From assembly GCA_009760855.2 (NCBI GenBank), contig WPIO01000006.1:5553501-5617500 (forward strand): a DNA stretch of 64,000 bases. The letters run 5' to 3'. The translations under genes were made by a program, and so were the position numbers. Origin of the DNA: Cristatella mucedo (lineage: Eukaryota > Bryozoa > Phylactolaemata > Cristatellidae). Position 1 is the stretch's first letter. Every line of letters begins with the position of its first letter. Under the pieces are notes generated by a model, which was given only the letters and a program-made list of their open reading frames with translations, did not search any database and was not told the DNA's origin. Of this stretch, positions 48,487 to 60,348 are shown one piece after another.

Positions 48487-48575
48487 ATTGAAAATATAAT
48501 TCACTCGCATAGTGTCTTAAGAGAACTCAATCTCTATTCAGGTGAGGGCGCGAGCCCACGACCTCGATCATAGAA
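48487..48575 (-). mobile_element. SINE-B fragment
   Basis: Reverse complement of the tail and B-box end: ATAGTGTCTTAAGAGAACTC, AATCTCTATTCAGG and GCGAGCCCACGACC. Confidence 0.7.
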
Positions 48576-49155
48576 TGCATTCACCTTAAACTCAGCCGTC
48601 AAAGACGAGCGCAAATGTCGACAAAATACTTATACAATTTGTCCAAAAGTCGAACATTTCTTTAGAGTACCTCTCGCAAGACAAATATGTTATAACTGGA
48701 ATCGGAATTTCAGATGAATTTCGGAGGAAAGAAAACCGGTTATGCAATCTACGTCTAATCCGGATGTATGCAAAAGCAACTAATCTACAAATAACAAATT
48801 TGCCGATCTCTGCATCATATACGGCTTGTATCCCAGATCGTCAAATCTTGGCAGATCAAGATACATATGTGAAGCTTTTTGAGGTGCATTCTTGGGATTT
48901 TAATGCAGCTTTATTTCCATGGTAAGTTGGTTCCTTGTAAATTCCACACTCGGTATTGGAGCAAAATTTGAAATTGCACGAATTCAGCTCTGTTTGTTTT
49001 AACTGAAGCACGAAACACTTTTGATTTCGGCCTGATAACTTTTTGCCGTATACGTTATCAAACGTCCTGGAGCTTTTTTTACCATAATCGTGGACATCGG
49101 GACGCAAAGTGTTTTGAGCTGAAATCAGACGCTTATCTTGAGTCAGTAGAAACAA
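48576..49155. other. Unrecognised stretch with a 99-residue minus ORF
   Basis: The minus ORF 48856-49155 is cysteine-containing and of normal composition, unlike the CpG-rich shadows around it. It matches no family I recognise and has no clear splice sites. Confidence 0.3.
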
Positions 49156-50857
49156 GCTGAAGCGGAGCTGAACTCACATTTCAAATTTCACTCCGATACG
49201 TGAAGTATTTGCCGCGCAAACATTCTCGGCGCAGCTCGGAGCGGCGACGCCGCATAGGTCAGCAGCGGCAGCAAGCAGCACTAGTTCGCAGACGTCGCAA
49301 GCCGCGCCAGGATCTCGAGCTGGCAGCGCCCGACGCCGCCCGAGAGAGCGCGGCGTACGGCGCAGCTTGGAGGGCAAGCCGCCGCCGACGCACGCAGAGA
49401 CAGCCGGCCGGCCGCGTTCATTTCGCGCGCCGCGAGGCTGAAGACGAAATCGGCGCCGCGGCTGACGGAGCGACGCTTGCGATCGCCCTCCTCGCGCGGT
49501 AAAGCTCGCGTCGCCAGCTGATGCCAAGCCGCTGGAAAACGCTCAGGGGCGCGCTCTGCGTCTTCTTTTCTCTCTGCGTTTTTGCGCTCTGCGTTTGCGC
49601 GTTCTGCGTTTTCGCGTTCTGCGTTCTGCCCGCCGCGCTCTCTCGCTTGTGGAGCGTCGACGAGAGGCGAGCGCCGACGCTCAGCGACGCATCCCGCTCA
49701 GCCGAGCGGCCGCTCGTCGGAGGCGAGAAGACGACGCCGAGCGTTCGCCGCGGCGGCGCCGGCGCTCGTCGCCCGCGCCGAAAAACGCCGGGTGACGCCG
49801 GTCGGCCAAGATCACGCGCGCGCTATTCGCTTGCAGATTGGCCGGCGGGCAGCCAGAGGCAGCTTGTCAGCCTTGGCGTCCCTCGTCTTTCGCAGTCTTT
49901 TGAGTCGCGCGGAGGCGTCGGCGCCGACTACGCGCGACTCGTCTCTTCGACCTCGCCTCCCTCATCCTCTAGCCAGCCTCTGCTGCGGACGCGGCTGTTC
50001 TGCTACTGCTGCCGCAACCGCGCCGACGACGGTCATTTCGCCGCGAGCCGCGCGAAACCGCACGCGCGCGGATGTCTCAGCGGCCGCGCCGGAGCGTCCG
50101 ATTCATCGTGACGACGCGATTCGGGCGGCTCGCGGGCGATCGTCGCGATCGCGACGATCGCGCCTCTTCGGCGAGCCCTCGGTGGCGAGCTCTATCGCGC
50201 CCGGCTGCGCTGAGCTGCAGCGAATTACCTGCGTGCGAGCTTCCTATCGTTCGCCAGGCACGCTCCGCGAGCCATCGCGAGTGGGCGCAGTCGCCTTCGC
50301 CCGGCGCGCTCGTCGCAGCGCGCTCGTTTTGCCGCCTCTGTCGGCTGCAGCCGCTGCCTGCGCGCACCGGAAGCGCGCCAAAACTCGCGCGTTTTCGGTT
50401 CGCGCCAAAACGTCGGTAGCGGCGAGTAGCCATAGTAGCTGTCGGTAGCGGCGAGCGCCGGCTCGCTAGAGCATGCTGGCGCTCACCGCTACCGACTGCG
50501 CTGCTTCAGCCGCCGATCTCGGAAAGCTTGCATATCGACGCGTTCGCACTTAGAGACGCGTCGACATCCTCCATAGGCGCTTAAGGGCAGGCAAACGCGC
50601 GAAGGCTCAACGACCCGCCAGCGCACCAGGCACTGGAAGCAGGCCCTTAGTGACCGCGTCCTGACCCGGATGCTGCTGGATCGCGCGTCCCCGAGACCGG
50701 TTAGACGACGAGGCGCGAGTAAAGTAGGGCTACCGATCAAACGTTGGGACGGCGAAATGGAGGGGGCGAGGCGCAATTCGACGCTGACCAAATAGGCGGG
50801 ATGTGGCGGCGTAATAAACACGGCGTGAGTCTCACCCGTCTGGGCCTTAGCCATCAC
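49156..50857. other. CpG-rich region, no supported gene
   Basis: Very high CpG density; ORFs of 196 and 288 residues overlap in different frames and consist of Arg/Ala/Ser. A TCTGCGTTTTCGCG-type degenerate repeat (49555-49630) makes one ORF Cys/Phe-rich. Likely a CpG island. Confidence 0.5.
50136..50161. repeat. 26-bp perfect palindrome
   Basis: A fully self-complementary CpG-rich sequence built from GCGATCGTCGCGA and its complement, with no spacer. Confidence 0.95.
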
Positions 50858-51145
50858 TTGCACAACTCTTACAACTCTCCTGCTACCGACTATGGCACAT
50901 CCATTTCAGCCGTCCTAAACTGCTACTTCCATGCTCTACTCGCTAACTTAACTGCTCTCCTGACTCTGGTGTCCTTCCCACATTCTCTTTATTGCGCGAG
51001 ATGAAGTCTGTTGGCTACCGAATGCGAAAACTGACAGCCGCTTTGGCTGGGAGTGCGCTATACAAAACTCTCCCCTGCGGCGTAACACCCACATAGTCTT
51101 CGTGGCTTTTAGAAGTTTGCAGACGGAGATGCATTAGATACATTG
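50858..51145 (+). mobile_element. LINE-B 3' end
   Basis: CACAACTCTTACAACTCTCC, CCGTCCTAAACTGCTACTTC, GTTGGCTACCGAATGCG and the end GACGGAGATGCATT. Slightly diverged. Confidence 0.85.
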
Positions 51146-52698
51146 CGTTGCGTCCTACGGCCGTACGATTCCTGACGAATACGGCAGACCGAAGAGGTAT
51201 CTGTTCCTTTCCAAAGCCCGTATTCCGTACGCACTCTGCCCTCTGCGGCAGCCTGCTAGAACCGTGCTGCGTAGCAGGCCTCGAGGGCGTGCCCCACTCG
51301 CAGCCCGGATGCTCGCAGCAGCGGTCCGGCCCTACTAGTGTACCCATGCCCGTTGCTAGGACTTTTTCTCGCGCCATGCGATGCATCGACTTAATGTTTG
51401 GACAGCGGCGTGGAAACTGAATGCGTCGATGCGTCGGTCCATCGAGGCACTTGGGACAAGTCGATGCGCCATTGTAGAGTCTCTAAATTGCTTGCGGTTT
51501 CCTAGCTCGCAATCCGTAGCCGTTCTCTTTTGGACTGGCTAGCAATTTCGCTTCGAGTCACGCAGCTGGGTGATGTCTGATCCGAATCGAAGCCCTCTTC
51601 CCAGCCCTCGCCGCCAAGCGCCTAGCCGCGAAGGCGTCGATCGGCCGCTAGTGTCTGCTGTACGGCAATACCTAACTCGGGGGATTGCTCGCACGCTCTG
51701 TCAGCTGTCAGCTGTCAGGATCCATTTCTCGCATTTTCTTTCAAACGTAATGCGTTGGTAAAAAAAAAGCCAGACAGCTAGTCCTCGCACGATCGGTGCT
51801 GGCCGTTTCGCGTTAGCGCGTTCGTCAGAAACTACTGCGAAAACTTCTGCACCGATAGAGAGAGCGGCCAAGACACATAGAGACGGGCGGGCACAAAAAA
51901 AAGGAGACGCGCTCATTTAGATTGCGTCAGTTTTTAAAATGACAGACACGGATAAGCAAGTCGGACCCCAAACCTATGTCTCCCACCTCAGGATCTGACT
52001 TGACTGGCCGCAAGCAACCATAAAAGTTCTGCGGAAAAATTTTCCTAAGCTTCCAAACATGCGTTCTCCTGAGTCCGTGTACTTAAATGAGCTATTGAAA
52101 AAGAATGACTTCGTATGAAATCTCTCGTCCATTTCCGTCAGGTGGCTCACGCTGCCAAACCAGCATCGCGATCTGATTTGACGATAGGACTCGACCGTTT
52201 TCATTAGCTGCACCGAAGCAGCGAAGATTCACACAAGTCCTCTCTCATTTACCACGATTTGCCTGCTCGACTGAGTTGGCTCGGAAAGCTACTCTGGATG
52301 TCTATTCTGGCCTGCTTCACAACTTTTGCTCGTTCAATTGCGGCTCTTCCTTCTCTCACTCTCTCTCTCTCTCTCTCTCTCACTCTCACTCTCTCTCTCA
52401 CTGTAACGCCGAAGGCTCGGCGGAGTAAGCTTGACCTGCCGCTTACCTAGCGGCGTAGCCTATCGCCTAATGCCGTTCGGTGCGCGCCTACGCGCAATAA
52501 GCTGGCCGCCACGAAACGAGCGTTTCTGGCTCTGACCTGCTTACCGTTACTAAAGGGGGTCACGAGTCCGCGGCGTGAATTGGAAGCAAGACACACAGAT
52601 TGCGGATTTTACTGAACTTTATTCGCAAGCGCACAAAGTCGCTGCGCGTCTAGTTCAGCTTTATCTCCATACTCCTCGCACGTTCTCAGCTGCACTAA
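51146..52698. other. No recognised gene; (CT)n at 52350-52402
   Basis: Mixed GC-rich sequence. The 51015-51420 ORFs overlap antisense and match nothing. A short CT tract with CACT interruptions is present. Confidence 0.4.
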
Positions 52699-53205
52699 CA
52701 CTCTTGCGGAGGGAATACTCCTCCACACTAAGCGCGACCCGGACCCTAAACCCTAACCGGTGAACTAGGAATCCGTTCCCACCTGTGCCGAGGGAATACC
52801 CCAAACACGCCAACTTAAAACACTCTTGCGGAGGGAATACTCCTCCGCACTGAAGCGCATACCGGAGTCTAAACCCTGACCGGTGAACTAGAACTCGGTT
52901 TTCAACAGTGCGGCAGGAATACTCCACACACGCCACCTCAAGCACTCTTGCGGAGGGAATACTTCTCCACACTGGGGCTGCTTACGTGTATAATGGGGAA
53001 CGACCCGAATAGACGGAGCCCGAACCAGATTCTAAACCCTGACCGGAGAACTAGAACTCGGTTTCCAACAGTGCGGCAGGAATACTCCACACACGCCAAC
53101 TCAAGCACTCATGCAGAGGAAATACTTCTCCACACTGAAGCGCGACCCGGAGCCTAAACCCTACCCGATAAACTAGAGCTCCACACACGCCAACTACGCC
53201 TAGCT
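52699..53205. repeat. 122-bp tandem repeat (four units, last partial)
   Basis: Units begin CACTCTTGCGGAGGGAATAC at 52699, 52821 and 52943, and a variant (CACTCATGCAGAGGAAATAC) at 53106. The third unit carries about 41 extra bases. Each contains CTAAACCCT(A/G)ACCGG and CGGTGAACTAG. The minus-strand ORF through it is the repeat read as codons. Confidence 0.93.
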
Positions 53206-54045
<840 letters not shown>

Positions 54046-54219
54046 TCGCACACACGTCAAAACTTGCGATTGCATTTATAACTCGTTTGCCTTTTAACAA
54101 GCAAGCTTCCATAACGTCTATATGTTGACCATTTTTCTGACGTCCACTCTTAGTACGGCCAGCCAGGGCTTCCGGCAGGCAGCCGCTGGAGGTAGATTTT
54201 CGCAAATCACCGCGACCGC

Positions 54220-54380
54220 TCGCAGTAGCGAAGGATCGGTCGTTGAAGCAAAGAATCGCTCGCTGTTGCAAAAGATCGCTCGCTGTAGGTGAGGATCGCT
54301 CGTTGAAGCAAAGGATCGCTCGCTGTAGCAAAGGATTGCTCGCTGCAGCTGAACATTGCTCGCTGTAGCTAAGAATCGCT
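54220..54380. repeat. Degenerate ~21-bp tandem repeat
   Basis: Seven or so units of the form GATCGCTCGCTGTAGCAAAG, with AAGCAAAG, AGGTGAG and GCTGAAC variants. Confidence 0.85.
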
Positions 54381-55677
54381 TGCCATCGCACCTGGCCTCA
54401 TTCCAGCGACGCGTCGCGAGCGTCGCTCGGTATTGCAGCGCCGCGTGTCGCCGAGTGCACTGCTCAGAGACGCCGAAGGACGCGAGGTTTCACTTCCGTC
54501 CTCGCGATTGGCCGCCGCTCGCGGATCGCCGAGCCGGGCTGGAAGATTCGAGCGGCGGCAGGCCTACGCGTAGGTCGCTTCCGCCCGCAAGTCGCGCCGC
54601 GCTCGAAGTCTGCCTCGTCGCCGCCCCCCCCCCCTCGGCTCCTCTCTAACAGCGAAAGGTCAGGCCAGGCGGGCTCGTTAGCCGGCTATTAGCTGCTTTA
54701 ACGGCTTCCGACTGCGAGCGGGCGCGTCGCCGCTAAGTGCCTCGGCCTTCTCCCCCCCCATCCAGAAGCGGCGCGCCGACTCATGTTTCGCAGCGGCCGG
54801 TTTGCGGCCGCGGCCTTGACCCGGTCGCGCTTCGTAGGGCGGCTGCTGAAATGAGAAGCGAAAATTTCGAAAACTTGTTTAAAAAGAAGATCGTTCGTTC
54901 TGTTGTCCCTGACGTTAAAGAGGCCTGGAGTAACCACCGGATACTCGGTACTCGGTCAACTTCTTTTCACATAATTACGCCGGTGCAACCGCCCGACGCG
55001 ACGTGTACGCTCTTTTTTCATTCGTAGGCAAATACCTGCGCTCCAAAGCTTTGAATCCTCGCCGCCTTCATTCAGCACGCAGCACTTTATTCCCTGGCAA
55101 CATGTATTCATGAAATTCACAGTTGGAAGGCAGCAATATTTCCCTTTTATTGAATGACAATTAAGAAAGAGCGAGATGGTAATGAAAAAATTTAGCAATA
55201 TGCAGAACCTGGAAAACCGGACGCTCAAAATGGGCTCTCGCTCAGCATACTTTCCCCGGCGTCTGCACACAGTCCGGTTAACCTGTTCGCACAGAGACCT
55301 TCGCTAGCGACCTTCGTTAGTGACCTTCGACAGATAGGCTCATCAGCTCCATTGGCAAGTCTGCCTATTTTCTGTTGCACGGCATTTCAGAAACTAATGA
55401 CTGACTGCCTTGATAAGAGTAACACAATCAAGCTGGTCCAACACTTGTGACATTCCGCCTAGACTTGTGTGACGAAGCAATCTAGCGCACAGCTGTACAT
55501 TCTGCACGTGCAGCTGACCAATGCTTGAGATAAAGCACAACCGACAAAGCATCACTTCGGGGATGACCTTTTTATGAGGTCTGAGGCATAGGTTATGATA
55601 TATGAGGTACCCCTTGGAAATCGTTAGTCAGAAACCGCTGATGATCTCTCCAGGGATGGACGCTTGCATGTAGGCTG
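54381..55677. other. CpG-rich, one possible first exon
   Basis: An ATG at 54851 opens a 59-codon plus frame (MRSENFENLFKKKIVRSVVP then DVKEAW) of normal composition next to CpG-rich DNA. It may be a first exon or chance. The rest shows nothing recognisable. Confidence 0.3.
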
Positions 55678-55840
55678 GTGAGCCGCGATGGCACACTGTA
55701 TACAGTGGTTGCTTTTCAGGTTGTGGGTTCGAATCCTGCAGTGGGGGATTCTTTATTGCCACTGCAAGTGGTGGTGATAGCCGTGGAGACTCTTCTGCAG
55801 CTATACAAAAAGGCTTTTAAATCAACTAGTATTTTTTTAG
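55678..55840 (+). mobile_element. SINE-A copy 4
   Basis: GCCGCGATGGCACAC, B box GGTTCGAATCC, GCCACTGCAAGTGGTGGTGA, GCTATACAAAAAGGC and a T-rich end. Part of the A-box region is shortened. Confidence 0.88.
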
Positions 55841-56354
55841 GCTTATATTACCCATCTAACAGGGGTGCTATCATAGCTACAAGGCGTGTAGCGAGGAAAT
55901 ACCTGCTACGGCCGGATCTAGAATTGTTGTTAATGATGGAGCCACGGCCATCATCGTAGATGTGAAGCCAATCAATCTGCTCGGCCATGAGGCACAGGAG
56001 CGACATAGCAGGGAGGCACTAGGTGATAGAAGCCAGCCTCATATTGAGGCAAGAGACCAATAGACCACCGATATGTTGCTCGACGAGGAGAAGTGTGAGA
56101 GACCGTGACTCAGAAGCCTGCGAGCACTGGGCGGAAGCCCTACGAGGGCTTTGACTGCCTAAGCACACCTCAGGCTCTCGAGTGGTATAGGGATGGACAA
56201 AAGCTCTCGCGGATGACTCGGCAGTCCGGCACAAATCTGTGCATTGATGGCGTCTGTGGGACATCCATCTACCACCAACTGCGACGGGGTTTCGAAACAA
56301 AATAACAGCTCGGCAGTGAAAAATAAAGCATGCATGGAATATAAAGACTGCCAG
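55841..56354. other. No recognised gene
   Basis: Short ORFs only. Confidence 0.35.
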
Positions 56355-56637
56355 AGGAGCAGGGAGAGGAGCAGGGAAAGGAGCAGGGAGAGGAGCAGGG
56401 AGAGGAGCAGGGAGAGGAGCAGGGAGAGGAGCAGGGAGAGGAGCAGGGAGAGGAGCAGGGAGAGGAGCAGGGAGAGGTGCAGGGAGATGAGCAGGGAGAG
56501 GAGCAGGGAGAGGAGCAGGGAGAGGAGCAGGGACAGCAGCAGGGACAGCAGCAGGGACAGCAGCAGGGACAGCAGCAGGGACAGCAGCAGGGACAGCAGC
56601 AGGGACAGCAGCAGGGACAGCAGCAGGGAGAGGAAGG
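56355..56637. repeat. 12-bp minisatellite with two unit types
   Basis: About 14 units of GGAGCAGGGAGA switch at about 56530 to about 8 units of CAGCAGGGACAG. The length is a multiple of three, so both strands stay open: Arg-Glu-Arg-Ser then Arg-Asp-Ser-Ser on plus, Leu-Leu-Ser-Leu on minus. Confidence 0.95.
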
Positions 56638-57742
56638 CTAAACCACTCGTCGCCGGCAGCCGTCTACAGTGAATATCCTGTGCTTGGCCATCGCGGTTTG
56701 CGAATAAAGTGCTCAATGGTGGAACCACCGAGACTTGTTGCTCGGTCGCGCCACTACCAGCCCGGCGATAGGTCGTGAGGAGGGCTGCCACACCATTCGT
56801 TTGACACTGACAAGGATGCCCTCGAGAAAGATTATCAAGTACGATGGCACCACGAACGCCTCTCTGGGGGCAGAGTAGCAGCCATGTTGCCTCGCCTTGA
56901 AGGTTCTCTTAGATCCGCATTGTAGCCAGAAAACCGGCAGCGGAGCTAGGACGTTTTCGTCTTGGTGAGGCAGGCTTGCAGAAGATCTCTATGCAGCGGC
57001 AAGACCGGCAAGATTTTCGTGTAGGCGGGGCTAGAATCGAAATTAATGAAAAGTTATTGCGCACAGTCCTATTGTTTTTTAGACGAGAACTTGGCAACAG
57101 TTCATCAAGTGGAATTCCGACACAATTTCATCGTCGCTGACCATCGGTGGGGGCGTAGGGAATAGGTGGCGGCCCGGGTTGCTGCCCGGCTATGGGGCGG
57201 GGGGGGAGGGGTTGTCAAATGCCCCTCCCCCATGTCCGCCATTCCCTGGCTCCGCTACTGCCGAGATTGAAAGCGGCCACGATGCCCTAGACGTATCGAA
57301 CCTTGACCTCGATGCTCTTGACATGCCAAGGAGCTAGCTGAGGTCCTCGGGGAAGGTCGGCGTCAGCGAGAATGTCACGGGCAGCACGGCGGCTTGGCAG
57401 GAGAGAAATTCTCTTTGAGGAAAGACGACCTGCCATCCGTCGGAAAAGCATTGCCGAGTCCGAGGAGGAGGAGGAGGAGGAGGAACCAGCGACCTTGGCG
57501 ACCATTGTGTACCTCACCTTTGAGAAGCTGCACTTTCTGTCGGCAGGTGGCACGTGCGACCGGAGAAGCGATCGTGGATCCCGCTGTTTCTGCAAACATT
57601 ATCACAAAGCGGCCGTCCATTTGCATAGTATTGCGGTGCGTGCGCCTCGCGATCTTATGCCGATTAGCTCTCTCGTAATGTATAAGTTCACGTAAAATCT
57701 CTGTCGCACACTGCAGCTAATGCGAAACCAGAAAAGAACTGA
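56638..57742. other. No recognised gene
   Basis: The 57372-57695 plus ORF includes a (GAG)n glutamate run and matches nothing. A G-run lies at 57198-57207. Confidence 0.35.
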
Positions 57743-57905
57743 CTCTTTAGCTCAGGAGTTAAGGTGCTCCTTGCTCCTCGCGATCGAGGTCGTGGGTTCG
57801 AATCATGCCGCGAACGATCCTTAATGGCCGCAGCTGCAAGCGGCGGTGCTAGTCTTTATGGCTCTTCTGCCGCGAGACAAATGAGGCCGTTAAATCAGCT
57901 AAAAA
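57743..57905 (+). mobile_element. SINE-A variant copy 5
   Basis: Different head (CTCTTTAGCTCAGGAGTTAA) but the same B-box region (GTCGTGGGTTCGAATC) and body (GCAAGCGGCGGTGCTAG, GGCTCTTCTG, GTTAAATCAGCTA). TAGCTCAGNNGTTAA is closer to a functional tRNA A box than in the other copies. Confidence 0.8.
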
Positions 57906-58912
57906 TCGATACCCTGCGCTTGCCTCTCACACGATCGCCCGCCTCCGCGACCATGCGACGCGCCAGCATGCGAACAAAAATCGGTGCCGACTATACAGCG
58001 GGCAAGAGAAATCTCAGCATTCTTACGGAAGTGCAACACGAGGCTGAAGTAGCGGAACCATTCTGCCAGCCTCGTTCTCGTTGCCATTACCCCGAGTTCG
58101 TTCAAATTCCGGCGGCAAACGACGGGCCGACCCGTGCGAATACGTTTGTGAGATCGAGTCTGGCACTGGTGCTCCACCCCTTGGTTAGGAGGCTGCATTA
58201 AGTTTTTTAACGGCAACTTTGGGCACCGTGCAGATGCTCAGCTCAAAGACCGCAATGGATGCGGCCACAGACGGCGTGCCAGCGAAAGAGGTTGCCCCTC
58301 CGCCGTAGGTCAAGAGGTCGCCACGGACGGCTTCAGATGGTCTCGCGGCTTTCTTTGTGCAGCCAAAACGGGTTCCGCTAGGAGGACGACTGCGGCGGAC
58401 GCGTCGCCGGCTCAGACGACAGGCTTCAGACGACTGACGGGCGGCGACATTTGACGCCTCCCCGCCGCCGCCGCAGCGGCCGCCGAGTCCGATTCAGCGA
58501 GCGGCGCCAGGCGGCAGCCGAAGCCGCGCCGGGGTGGCTTTAGTATGGCCAGCACGGCCCGCTGCGGCCCGAGCTTCTAGCTTCCGGTCTGCGAAGGAGT
58601 AAATGCAGCCAGTGAAAATGCAGCTTCGCAGAGCCGACGCGTCCAAGTCTTGCGTTCTTTAATCCTGGGCTTACTCGGTCTCCTCTGGGTTAGGTACGGC
58701 AGCAAGCTTGCAGAAGTGCGACACGAGTTTCCGCCTCCGTCGCCGCCATTGCACGAGTTCTTACAAGGGTCAATCGCCTCTGGCCGTTCACGTCGCGCTA
58801 AGCGCCCGGTCGCCGGACGCTTAGCGCAGTGGAATGCGGTCTCTGAAGCGCCACGCTCGACTCTGTCTGGAGGGAAGATCCCGGACCTGCGCGAGAAACC
58901 TCCTGTCTGTCA
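57906..58912. other. GC-rich, no recognised gene
   Basis: CpG-rich with overlapping ORFs in several frames and no domain. Confidence 0.4.
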
Positions 58913-59213
58913 ATGTCTCTCTTTCTCTTTGTGTGTCTCTCTCTGTGCCTCTGTGTGTCTGCCTGCTTCTCTCTCTCACTCTCACTCACTCTCTCCATCT
59001 CCCGTCTGTCTATATGTGTGTCTCTATCTGTCTGTCTGTCTCTCTCTCTTTCCGTCTCTCTCGCTCTCTCGTTCTCTCTCTCACTCATCTCACTCTCCCT
59101 CATCTCCCGTCTGTCTCAGTCTGTCTTTCGCTCTCTCACTCTTTCTCTATCTCACTCTCTCCATCTTCTTCCGTCTGTCTGTCTGTGTGCCGCTCTATGT
59201 CTCTGTTTGTCTG

Positions 59214-59246
<33 letters not shown>

Positions 59247-59304
59247 AATTCTCTCTCACTCGCTCGCTCTCCCTCATCTTCCGTCTTTCTCTGTCTGTCG
59301 CTCG

Positions 59305-59377
<73 letters not shown>

Positions 59378-59415
59378 ACTCACTCTCTCTATCTTCTCCC
59401 GTCTGTCTGTCTGTC
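58913..59415. repeat. CT-rich / CTGT simple-sequence region
   Basis: About 500 bases of CT with CTGT, CACT and CATCT interruptions, including about 70 bases of pure CT at 59311-59380. The Leu/Ser ORFs are artefacts. Confidence 0.95.
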
Positions 59416-60065
59416 ACCGAGCAAGCCTACGTCTTCGGCTCGACGAAGAATCTTGGCTCTCGGGCGCCGTGGCACCACAGCGCCACCTTCAGCCGGCCGC
59501 GGCCTAAGGCCTCGCGCTCGGCGGCGCAGAACGGGGCCGCCGCCGCCAAACGCCGGCGGCGGCAGCGGCGGTCTATGAGTTGGAACCCCAGCAAAGGGAA
59601 GGTCGCCGCCGGTGACCTGCGGCCTGGTACGCGGTGCGGCGTGGAGCCGGTTTGTTTGCCGAGTCTCGCGGCAGACGCGGAGCTGAGCAGTCGCGCAAAC
59701 ATTACGCGCGGCGCCACACTCGGTGCATCGTTGGGCCAACGGCAAGTGTGCGCGCGCGCGCGCGCGGCCGCTCCGCTCCGGAGGCACGCCGGCGTTCGCC
59801 TCGGAATGCCAGTCGGCGGAGGCGGCGTTGCAGTAATTTGAAGCGCGCGCGCGCGCGCCTTTACGTCGGCTCTCGCCGGTGGGAATCTATTTTAGGGAAA
59901 ATGTAACTCGATACACATTTTGCATAAGCGCGCCATTGCTTGCTTGGCTCGAGCGGCAGCGCAGCCGCAGTCGAGCCGTCACAGCGCGTCCGCACGACGC
60001 CGACGCACGAACGCTAGCCCGCCGCTCTTCGCCTCGCCCGCAGCCCGAAGAGAGGACTTGTAACC

Positions 60066-60119
60066 ATGGCCGAGAACAGGGCGGCGCCGTCCGGAATAGC
60101 GGCCGACATCGCCAAGAAG
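60066..60119 (+). CDS. First coding exon of an unidentified gene
   Basis: ATG in good context (GTAACCATGGCC) encodes 18 residues, MAENRAAPSGIAADIAKK, then a donor AAG/GTACGC in phase 0. Start context, soluble Ala-rich N-terminus and a clean donor inside a CpG island are what a genuine first exon looks like. The rest of the gene should lie on the plus strand beyond a first intron; I found no second exon before the window ends. I do not recognise the protein. Confidence 0.55.
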
Positions 60120-60261
60120 GTACGCAGCGCTGCGCTTCGGCGTCGACCGCAGGTTCACCACCAATGATACGCCAAGTATGCGCCTCGGCGATACCGCCGC
60201 AAAGGACTAGACTTCCTGCGATGCTAATCTGGCCTCGGTCGCGCCTGAGACGCGACTGCGC

Positions 60262-60266
<5 letters not shown>

Positions 60267-60345
<79 letters not shown>
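60267..60345. repeat. (GA)n tract
   Basis: About 80 bases of pure GA in the intron after the 60066 exon. Confidence 0.96.

Positions 60346-60348
<3 letters not shown>

Noticed and set aside
49521-50448. ORFs of 196 and 288 residues in CpG-rich DNA
   Set aside because: Overlapping frames, Arg/Ala/Ser bias, no domain; explained by few stop codons at high GC.
52735-53165. Interstitial telomere repeat
   Set aside because: CTAAACCCTA occurs once per 122-bp unit, not in tandem, so it is not telomeric DNA.
56159-56791. 210-residue Leu-Leu-Ser-Leu protein resembling a membrane segment
   Set aside because: It is the 12-bp minisatellite read on the minus strand.
58650-59841. ORFs of 285 and 335 residues rich in Leu/Ser
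   Set aside because: Driven by CT-rich simple sequence and flanking CpG-rich DNA; no domain.
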